Origin: Ramlibacter henchirensis
GTDB lineage: Bacteria > Pseudomonadota > Gammaproteobacteria > Burkholderiales > Burkholderiaceae_C
Direction: 5' to 3'
Assembly (NCBI RefSeq): GCF_004682015.1
Contig: NZ_SMLM01000002.1
Location: 1,054,001 to 1,118,000, forward strand
Length of the DNA stretch: 64,000 nucleotides
The notes under the pieces are model-generated. The model did no database searches, was not told the origin of the DNA, and saw only the letters and a program-made list of their open reading frames with translations. Shown here piece after piece: positions 57,716 through 64,000 of this stretch. Both the position numbers and the translations under genes were made by a program. Position 1 is the first letter of the stretch, and the number at the start of each line of letters is the position of its first letter.

Positions 57716-59146
57716 TCACATGTGCGCACGCCTAGCGAGCATTGTGAGCCTGCGCAAGTTGAACCTAGCCCACAGCAGATAAAACTTCACTCGCCCTTTC
57801 ACGTGAGCAGCAGTTAGCGTTGGTCGTATGCGCGGCTTGATCTGATCATTCTCCAGCGTCTTTAGCAGGTCCAAGTCCCGCAAGTCCTTCTGCTCTCGTC
57901 GCTGCGCCTTGATCCTCTTCAAATGCTCGGCAGCCAGAAATTTGTGCCCGCCGAACCAGAAATGACAATCAGGATTGCAGATGATTTCAGTCGCGCTAAG
58001 CCCAAAATGCTCGAGTTCGCCGTCGTGGTGATCAATTTCCTTGAATCCAGTTGGGCTCACTTGAGCAAGAGAAACGAAGTCGAGGTCGCGGGCTTCTCTG
58101 ACGCCGTATGCAGAAAGCACAGAACTGCCGAGCAGACAGAAGTCGTTCGGGGAATAAGCGTTTCGGGCCAAGTATGCATTGAAATGATTCGTCAGCGTTG
58201 TGAACCAGCTGTAATCCTCAGGAACGCTGTTGTTCAGGTAATGCAAACCAGCCTTCGTAAGCAATAATCGGCAAAGATCTACCGCCTCATTAGCAGTGTC
58301 GGTAATATGCACCGAGTTCTTTTCTATTGCGAATAAGTCACGGATTTCTTCCTTCAGCCCGAGCCAATTCGAACTCCCCGTTGCAAGAAAGATTCGGAGG
58401 TCACCATCTGAAGGGAAGCACCAAGATGCCTTGTTCTTTACACCTATAAAGTCATCTGCCGAACTGCCCAGCCATGCCTCTCCTCTATACGCTTCTCTGA
58501 CGATATTCAGCCTCCCTAAACGGCTCAGTCTTAGTTTCCTGGAGAAGACAACGTCGCAGTACTTATTGAGTATCCTCTGTAGAGAGGCCTCCTCACCGCG
58601 GGCAGCAGGCCATACCAAGATTAGTCGAGACGACGAATCGAGTTCGGCGTACTTTGCCGCACAGGTGGCGAGCACATGTTCACGCATACCCCGACAACTC
58701 AGCGCTGCGGCGCTGAGATCATGCGGCGGGGCAGAAGAAACACTGATCGTAGGCACCGGCTTACGCAGTGCGATTGCTGCGGCCACTCGGTGAGCTCCGT
58801 CCAGAATCCGTCCTGAAGATGTGACGGGCACTGCATTCCTCGCATCGAAACCGTTGCGACGCATGCTATCGATCAGTGCGTCGAATGCGAACAGAAACTG
58901 GTCTGCACCAATCTTCTCAGATTCATCGGCCTCTACAAAGCCGTTCAGCGCTTCTATGTGTGCCAGATAGAGATCACGGGCCCATTTTGAGTTTCTCGAG
59001 CCGAGCCGATCCTCTGCATAGATCACTTTAGGGATCAGATCAAAGCGGCAAAAGGTGAGCAAACTCAGAGGCTCGCGCAGGACGACGTTCAGGTCGTCTA
59101 ACCCCTGCGCGTACGCAGCGACGTTTCGGTTTAGCTTCAATTCCAT
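57716..59146 (-). CDS. EPS-locus protein with ParB-like DGAHR motif and nucleotidyltransferase-like domain
   Basis: 476 aa, soluble. The N-terminal part has VPVTSSGRILDGAHRVAAAI (residues about 106-125), the catalytic/CTP-binding signature of the ParB/sulfiredoxin superfamily. The C-terminal part contains FCLLGSSVLSAYGVREARDL followed by DFVS (near 340), a GSS...D-x-D arrangement like minimal nucleotidyltransferases, and later WFGGHKFLAAEHLKRIKAQR. The two motifs are separated by about 200 residues of unknown fold. Not a chromosome-partition protein: it lies between an acetyltransferase and Wzx and overlaps the latter by 10 bp. A role in sugar or phosphate modification of the polymer is inference. 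Confidence 0.6.
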   Translation of the reverse strand: MELKLNRNVAAYAQGLDDLNVVLREPLSLLTFCRFDLIPKVIYAEDRLGSRNSKWARDLYLAHIEALNGFVEADESEKIGADQFLFAFDALIDSMRRNGFDARNAVPVTSSGRILDGAHRVAAAIALRKPVPTISVSSAPPHDLSAAALSCRGMREHVLATCAAKYAELDSSSRLILVWPAARGEEASLQRILNKYCDVVFSRKLRLSRLGRLNIVREAYRGEAWLGSSADDFIGVKNKASWCFPSDGDLRIFLATGSSNWLGLKEEIRDLFAIEKNSVHITDTANEAVDLCRLLLTKAGLHYLNNSVPEDYSWFTTLTNHFNAYLARNAYSPNDFCLLGSSVLSAYGVREARDLDFVSLAQVSPTGFKEIDHHDGELEHFGLSATEIICNPDCHFWFGGHKFLAAEHLKRIKAQRREQKDLRDLDLLKTLENDQIKPRIRPTLTAAHVKGRVKFYLLWARFNLRRLTMLARRAHM

Positions 59147-60411
59147 GCCTTAACTTTCAAGCTCTGATATAGCGCTATTGCCGATGAGAAGACCAGGACG
59201 ATTACTGCGTTCACCATCAAAGCCGGAACATACTTCATGGTGGGCAGGCCTATGGCGAGCACGGAGATCACGGAAACGATCGTTGCGACAAGGTTCGCCA
59301 ACAACCAATGCTTCGCCGTTCCCGCTGCCCTGAGCCCCGCTCGAATCGCCATTGCGGCAAATATCCCCAGCTGCGCGGCAACAAACAAGCCGACCACGGT
59401 CGTGGCTTCGTCGAATCCAACGCCGTAAATTCTACGGATTAATGAGTCGGCGTAAACAGTCGCAGCGATGCCAGGGACGGCTAGGATGGCAAGCCCCACG
59501 CCGAGTACTCGAAGCAGATATCTGCTCAAAGCGGCCTTGCCTTGAGTGATGGCTTCGCTTGCCCGCGTGGGGACCACGTTCTCACAAAGCTGAATGATTG
59601 GACTTGCAAGATTTGTCAGGGCTTGGCACATGCGTAGACGGCCCACGTCGGCAGCAGGCAGCATCACGGAAGCGGCAGCCATGAAGAAGTTCATTGATCC
59701 CCATTGAAGAAGGCCTGACGGAAGTAGCGTCGATGCCATAGCCTTGTTCCGTCCCCACGCGGCGAAACCCACCTTCAACAACCGCCCGCCTGGGTACCCT
59801 TGGAATCGAACTACGAAGACACTAAGCAGGCAAGAACCCGCGATGATTGCCAAGGAGACCTGAACGTTTCTCACAGCCATCACGGATGCCGCAACGAAAG
59901 CGGCCGCGCGGACAGCGTACGACACCGTATCAATCTTCAGCAGCTCCTTCACATCTCGCCTCAAGATTGACACTCGCCGCACGAGCTCGTGGGCCTGCAC
60001 CGCTACGGCACACACGCCCGTCCACGCGACCACTGAGCCGAATCCTGCACCGGAAAAAAAGAACGCGCCGATCGCAGCAACTGCGAAGCCCAAAAGAGTG
60101 AACGCGCCTATCAAGATGAACAAGGCCATGTTCTCGATCAGGTAAGTCTCTCTAGCGTATTTTTCTAGCCAAGGATAGGTCGTCATCATCGGAAATGTGA
60201 TTACCGAGGAAAAGACAGTGCCAGCGAAAAGCACGACGAGCCAACATATGGTGAACACGCCAAAGTCGGTTGACGTAAGGTCGCGCGCCAAGTACACAAG
60301 CGTCAGGAAGCTTCCTCCACTCACCAACGCCTGATCTGCGGCTAAGAGGACACCGGCACGGTGGTTGGAATTCACCCGCGCACCCAAATTGTTCTGAGGC
60401 AACGATTGCAT
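59137..60411 (-). CDS. wzx: Wzx-type polysaccharide flippase
   Basis: 424 aa with about twelve membrane helices of the MATE/PST superfamily. ADQALVSGGSFLTLVYLARD at the start and FVAAQLGIFAAMAIRAGLRA late are typical. It flips the undecaprenyl-linked repeat unit across the inner membrane. The 3' end overlaps the preceding ParB-motif gene start by 10 bp. Codon usage is more A/T-rich than flanks. Confidence 0.87.
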   Translation of the reverse strand: MQSLPQNNLGARVNSNHRAGVLLAADQALVSGGSFLTLVYLARDLTSTDFGVFTICWLVVLFAGTVFSSVITFPMMTTYPWLEKYARETYLIENMALFILIGAFTLLGFAVAAIGAFFFSGAGFGSVVAWTGVCAVAVQAHELVRRVSILRRDVKELLKIDTVSYAVRAAAFVAASVMAVRNVQVSLAIIAGSCLLSVFVVRFQGYPGGRLLKVGFAAWGRNKAMASTLLPSGLLQWGSMNFFMAAASVMLPAADVGRLRMCQALTNLASPIIQLCENVVPTRASEAITQGKAALSRYLLRVLGVGLAILAVPGIAATVYADSLIRRIYGVGFDEATTVVGLFVAAQLGIFAAMAIRAGLRAAGTAKHWLLANLVATIVSVISVLAIGLPTMKYVPALMVNAVIVLVFSSAIALYQSLKVKAWN

Positions 60412-60819
60412 GGCGCCAAATTAGGAACGTTCGGTGTTTCCCACTTCAGTCGCACCTAGGAAAGTGATTCCAGAATCATGGCGTCCATAAGATCTGGAGC
60501 ATTCACTTGAGCAACGAGCGCCTGGAATTCACCAAATCGTCCGCGCGCATTGCGCCTTGTGTGGGAATGAACACTGCTCCGATTTGACTGATTCACTTCT
60601 CGCTCGGGCTACGCTTGGTAGCTACTCAATCACCCCGACCGAACGTAGCGCCGATCACGCGCATCACGTCCCGTCCTCTCAAAGCCGGGGCGCGGTTGCC
60701 GCGGACGGCACTGCTACTTAGGCCTCGGCCACGGGCGACCGCGTTTTTGGTTTGCGTCACGCTGGTTGCTTGAATGAGGTTAATGGGCCTGGGCACCCGC
60801 ACCGGAGGCGCGTGTTGGC
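60412..60819. other. intergenic stretch upstream of wzx
   Basis: About 400 bp with no supported gene. It presumably carries the leftward promoter for the wzx-to-glycosyltransferase operon. It ends at the fcl fragment. Confidence 0.4.
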
Positions 60820-60925
60820 ACATGGTCCTCATAGCACTGCTGCAGCCCGCGGGGGCAGAGCGCAGCTGGCTTTGGACCCAGATCGCGCAGCAGCGAGATG
60901 TCGATCAGCTTGCGTGGCGCGCCAC
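60820..60925 (-). pseudogene. C-terminal fragment of a second fcl gene
   Basis: Reads GAPRKLIDISLLRDLGPKPA, then RGLQQCYEDH, against [20 protein letters not shown] and [10 protein letters not shown] of the intact fcl gene 900 bp away. The nucleotide stretch around GATCAGCTTGCGTGGCGCGC is nearly the same in both. It abuts the 3' end of the sugar-transferase gene. Confidence 0.75.
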
Positions 60926-60984
60926 GGCGCGTTCCAGTTTGTTCATCGGCTTGGTACTGCTGCCAGACGCAGATGCGTTCTGGG

Positions 60985-61689
60985 CTACTGCGAACCGTCA
61001 CCTGTCAGGACGACAATGAAGGTGCGCAGGAGGATCTTCACGTCAAGGAATGGCGACCATCGCTCGACGTAATCGGTATCAAGCGCGACGCGCTGCTGGT
61101 ACGTCAGCCTGTTTCGGCCACTCACCTGCCACAGGCCGGTCATGCCAGGCCGCACCGCGCAGTAAGACACCCAATGCCGGCCATAGAGCGCTCGCTGGTC
61201 GGCCATGCAGGGACGAGGGCCCACCAAGCTCATGTCGCCCTTCAGCACGTTCCAGAGCTGCGGAAGTTCGTCTAGGCTGCTCCGCCGGATGAAGCGGCCG
61301 AACGGCGTGATGCGAGGGTCGTCGTCGAGCTTTTGGAATTCCTCCCAGCGCGACTTTGCGCCAGGGTTGCTCTCCAGGAAGCTGGTCAGGAACTCGTCGG
61401 AGTTCGTCACCATTGACCTGAATTTGTAGAAGCGGAACATCTTTCCACGCATGCCTACCCGCTGCTGGTTATACAGGATCGGCCCCCGGGAAGAGCGCCA
61501 CACGCCGAACGCGACGAAGGCGAACAACGGCAACAAGACCAGCAGCAGGCCGCCGGCAAACACCAAGTCGAACGCCCGCTTCGAAACCGCGGCAAGCCGC
61601 TGCAGTTCGGGCAAGGGCACGTCGCCTCGGAACTCCGCCTCCCTAGCCCCAGCAGCCCTGGTCTCGCCGATTCCGTCCGTCCTATACAT
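60985..61689 (-). CDS. undecaprenyl-phosphate sugar phosphotransferase (WbaP/WcaJ catalytic domain)
   Basis: 234 aa monotopic transferase. One membrane re-entrant helix (AFDLVFAGGLLLVLLPLFAF), then RFYKFRSMV, DDDPRITPFGRFIRRSSLDE, LKGDMSLVGPRP and RPGMTGLWQVSGR, the standard PNPT signatures. The N-terminal multi-helix domain of full-length WbaP/WcaJ is absent, as in the short form. It starts repeat-unit assembly by attaching hexose-1-phosphate to undecaprenyl phosphate. Sugar unknown. Confidence 0.93.
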   Translation of the reverse strand: MYRTDGIGETRAAGAREAEFRGDVPLPELQRLAAVSKRAFDLVFAGGLLLVLLPLFAFVAFGVWRSSRGPILYNQQRVGMRGKMFRFYKFRSMVTNSDEFLTSFLESNPGAKSRWEEFQKLDDDPRITPFGRFIRRSSLDELPQLWNVLKGDMSLVGPRPCMADQRALYGRHWVSYCAVRPGMTGLWQVSGRNRLTYQQRVALDTDYVERWSPFLDVKILLRTFIVVLTGDGSQ

Positions 61690-61718
61690 GTTGCGCTTCC
61701 TCGATCACCTGCTTTCAG

Positions 61719-62744
61719 TCAATCAAGGGTGGCCTCGACCTGCTGCTGCGACATAAAGTCGCAGTACGCAATTTCCAGACCTCGCTGCAAGTCCACGGCG
61801 GGCGTCCAACCCAGCTTGCGCAGAAGGGCGCTGTCCATCAGCTTTCGTGGCGCGCCGTCAGGTTTGTCGGTGTCGAACTCGATGCGCCCTTCGTAGCCCA
61901 CCGTCTTCTTCACCAGCATCGCCAGTTCGCCGATCGCTATATCGCAACCAGAACCTACGTTGATGTGCGCTTGCTGCGGTTTCGTTTGCGCCTGGTAGTC
62001 GCGCTTGTTCAGGCCCATGACGTGCAGGCACGCCGCGGCCATGTCGTCGACGTACAGGAACTCTCGTTTCGGCATGCCCGTCCCCCAGATCACGACTGAG
62101 GCAGCGCCGGCCAGCTTGGCCTCATGGAACCGGCGGATCAGCGCGGGCACCACGTGGCTGTTGGTCGGGTGGTAGTTGTCGCCGGGCCCGTACAGGTTGG
62201 TCGGCATGACGCTGCGGTAGTCCGTGCCGTGGCTCTCGCCGTACTGGCGGTTGTAGCTCTCGCACATCTTGATGCCGGCGATCTTGGCGACGGCGTAGGG
62301 CTCGTTCGTTGGCTCCAGAACGCCGGTGAGCAGCGCGTCTTCCGCCATGGGCTGCGGCGCCAGGCGCGGGTAGATGCAGCTGCTGCCCAGGAAGAGCAGC
62401 TTGCGCACGCCGTGCTCGTGAGCAGCGTGGATCACGTTGGCCTGCACCATCAGGTTGTCGTAGATGAACTCGGCCGGATACGTGTTGTTGGCGTGGATAC
62501 CGCCCACCTTTGCCGCCGCCAGGTACACCTGCTCGGGCTTTTCGATGGTGAAGAACCGGTTCACCGCCGCCTGGTTCGTGAGGTCCAGCTCCGCGTGCGT
62601 GCGCCCGACGATCCGGCGATACCCGCGCGCCTTGAGCTGGCGCACGATCGCGCTGCCCACCATGCCGCGGTGGCCGGCCACGTAGATCTTTGAGTCGAGG
62701 TCAAAAGGCTCGTTGGCCCATTGAAGGCTTGGCTTGGCTGACAT
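61719..62744 (-). CDS. fcl: GDP-L-fucose synthase
   Basis: 341 aa NADPH-dependent epimerase/reductase of the SDR superfamily. [19 protein letters not shown] binds the cofactor; the active site is LGSSCIYPR (Ser) and [10 protein letters not shown] (Tyr-x3-Lys). It converts GDP-4-keto-6-deoxymannose to GDP-L-fucose, so the polymer likely contains fucose. The usual partner gmd is outside the window. The ATG (complement of 62742-62744) follows AGGAGG. Confidence 0.95.
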   Translation of the reverse strand: MSAKPSLQWANEPFDLDSKIYVAGHRGMVGSAIVRQLKARGYRRIVGRTHAELDLTNQAAVNRFFTIEKPEQVYLAAAKVGGIHANNTYPAEFIYDNLMVQANVIHAAHEHGVRKLLFLGSSCIYPRLAPQPMAEDALLTGVLEPTNEPYAVAKIAGIKMCESYNRQYGESHGTDYRSVMPTNLYGPGDNYHPTNSHVVPALIRRFHEAKLAGAASVVIWGTGMPKREFLYVDDMAAACLHVMGLNKRDYQAQTKPQQAHINVGSGCDIAIGELAMLVKKTVGYEGRIEFDTDKPDGAPRKLMDSALLRKLGWTPAVDLQRGLEIAYCDFMSQQQVEATLD

Positions 62745-63160
62745 GACGGCATTCCCTCCTGCTACTGCTTCGATCGGTATTGGTCTTGATTCCGGCAGCG
62801 CGCCGAACCCCTTGCAGGGCGCGGAGCGCCCACACTTTGCGCAGCGGAGCCGCCGCATCGGATGCAGGCTGAACAGTTCCTTTGAGCACTTCCGGGTTAC
62901 ACGACTTTATTGAAGCAGCTCATCCTATTAGCAACGAACTGTTTCAGCAATCCGCCCAAAGTTCTAGCCGCCCGTTCCGACAACAAAGCACGGTGACCCG
63001 GCAGTGCCACTCCAACCTGCAGCGGACGCGATCAGCTGGACGATTCCGTGCAGCAATCGCCGGCGGTGAGTCAGCGTAGCGACGGCCTGCCGCACTTTTC
63101 AGGCGATCGCGCAAGAACCAAGGACGCGCTGAATGTCCGAATCTTTCGGATAAGCACCCG
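62745..63160. other. 416-bp gap between fcl and the ugd remnant
   Basis: No gene found. The AGGAGG site of fcl is at its left end; the remainder has no obvious structure. Confidence 0.4.
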
Positions 63161-63537
63161 AAAATCGCCGTAGGTGAATGGAACTACGTGGGCCTTTCGA
63201 ACGCCGGCCTGTTGTCCACCCACAACAAGTGCTACAGCCTGACCGAACCAAGGGAGCACTTCCTGGCCCATGGGCGGCATCGCTCCGAGGCCGCGAAGCC
63301 CTCCTACGCGTCGGCTGAGTACATCATCGCGGCGATGCCGACGGACTACGACCTACGAACAGTTCGTAAGGTCGAGGCCGCCCTGCGCAGTCCAGAAGGT
63401 GAAATTCCGCGCGTCCTCCATCCAGGGCGTGATGAAGCGGATCAAGGCCAAAGGCGAGGATTGTCTACGAGCCTGCGCTGAAGGATCACCTGTTCTTCAA
63501 TTCGCGCACGCGCGACTTATGCGGGCTGAATTCGTGA
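63161..63537 (+). pseudogene. UDP-glucose 6-dehydrogenase (ugd) remnant with internal deletion
   Basis: The start reads KIAVGEWNYVGLSNAGLLST, like the KIAVxGxGYVGLSNAxLL dinucleotide site of Ugd, then SAEYIIAAMPTDYD. After frameshifts the C-terminal part reads GVMKRIKAKG and IVYEPALKDHLFFNSRTRDL, the end of Ugd. The start codon, several frames and about 200 central residues are lost. It cannot be functional. Confidence 0.85.
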
Positions 63538-63786
63538 GGAGCCGGATCGAATGAGGTCGACCAAAGGCTCTAGCGAGGTGGCGCATTCGGACCGGTGAAC
63601 GCAGTTCAGACCATAGTCGCTCGAGCTCCGGGCGCGCCAGGTGGCTCCTGCCCTGACGTAGCCGGTTCTTGCACAGGCGCACTCGGAGTCTGCCATCGCC
63701 CCACCGCTGTTCGTAGTACGCGTCCATGGCGTCGCTTGCAACAGTCCTCGCGCAGCATCACGCGCACTTCAGCCCTGCGACCATGT

Positions 63787-63999
63787 TCATGCGTTCGGTC
63801 GCGTCGCCTTGCGATCCACATGCAAGATCGACGACACGATCTGCCGCGGATCGGCCAGCGCCGGCGCCATGCCCCACCGCCGATATGGATCGTTCCCGAT
63901 GCGAACCATCCCCACGTGCCGCCCCTCCTCCCTGTCGACTTTCGGGTCGGGGTCGTAGAAGCCAAGGGCAAAGCGCAGCTGCTCGATGTCCTCGGCCGA
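63787..63999 (-). CDS. hypothetical protein, 5' end outside window
   Basis: The last 70 residues of a leftward gene: SAEDIEQLRFALGFYDPDPK, then EEGRHVGMVRIGNDPYRRWG and a basic tail to the stop (complement of 63787-63789). Codons are host-like and G/C-ending, which supports coding. Family not recognised. Confidence 0.45.
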   Translation of the reverse strand, partial: SAEDIEQLRFALGFYDPDPKVDREEGRHVGMVRIGNDPYRRWGMAPALADPRQIVSSILHVDRKATRPNA

Positions 64000-64000
64000 G

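Overview
The window looks like a chromosome segment of a high-G+C betaproteobacterium, most likely order Burkholderiales, family Comamonadaceae (Ramlibacter/Variovorax-like). The basis is gene content: a DUF3683-type giant FAD/Fe-S oxidoreductase, a short H-NS protein with the GRGRKPKW hook, a DUF3443 lipoprotein, the rubrerythrin/Fe-S oxidoreductase/DUF3501 trio and the strongly G/C-ending codons. No rRNA, tRNA, CRISPR array or intact insertion sequence was recognised.

1-18.9 kb is ordinary core genome. A FecR-type secreted protein (cut by the window edge) and the 1292-aa oxidoreductase read leftward. A complete glycerol-3-phosphate uptake operon follows, ugpB-A-E-C-Q, with hairpins after ugpB and before ugpC. 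Then come a leftward rubrerythrin/Fe-S oxidoreductase/DUF3501 cluster, a rightward VOC enzyme/FAD hydroxylase/DUF2783 operon, valS (with an attenuator-like hairpin just before its start), a VanZ-like membrane protein and an H-NS gene.

19.5-44.5 kb is accessory and mosaic. It holds phage debris (a terminase small subunit without its N-terminal domain, plus a decayed second copy of its C-terminus) and short hydrophilic genes. It also holds single metabolic genes: serine hydrolase, aldo/keto reductase, thioesterase, VOC protein, DNA-deoxyinosine glycosylase-like protein, and a galactose-oxidase-like copper radical oxidase with all its ligands. A small isoprenoid group follows (methyltransferase, polyprenyl synthase, UbiA-like membrane protein), then a receiver-only response regulator, a FAD-Rieske fusion with a DUF2935 lipoprotein, and a phage recombination module (S24 repressor, Bet, PD-(D/E)XK nuclease, coiled-coil protein). 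Several 50-165 bp segments recur in this stretch, and the 29.6-30.0 kb interval is stitched from three of them.

44.7-63.5 kb is an exopolysaccharide locus of the Wzx/Wzy type. It contains a WcaI-like glycosyltransferase, two lipoproteins, YjbH, the export and control genes wza-wzb-wzc, a Wzy-like polymerase, a family 2 glycosyltransferase, a WcaF-like acetyltransferase, an unusual ParB-motif/nucleotidyltransferase-fold protein, the Wzx flippase, a WbaP/WcaJ-type initiating sugar transferase and GDP-fucose synthase (fcl). The 54.8-60.4 kb part uses noticeably more A/T-ending codons than its flanks, and the locus is edged by a fragment of a second fcl and a wrecked UDP-glucose dehydrogenase gene, which suggests module exchange. 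The polymer probably contains fucose, because fcl is intact.
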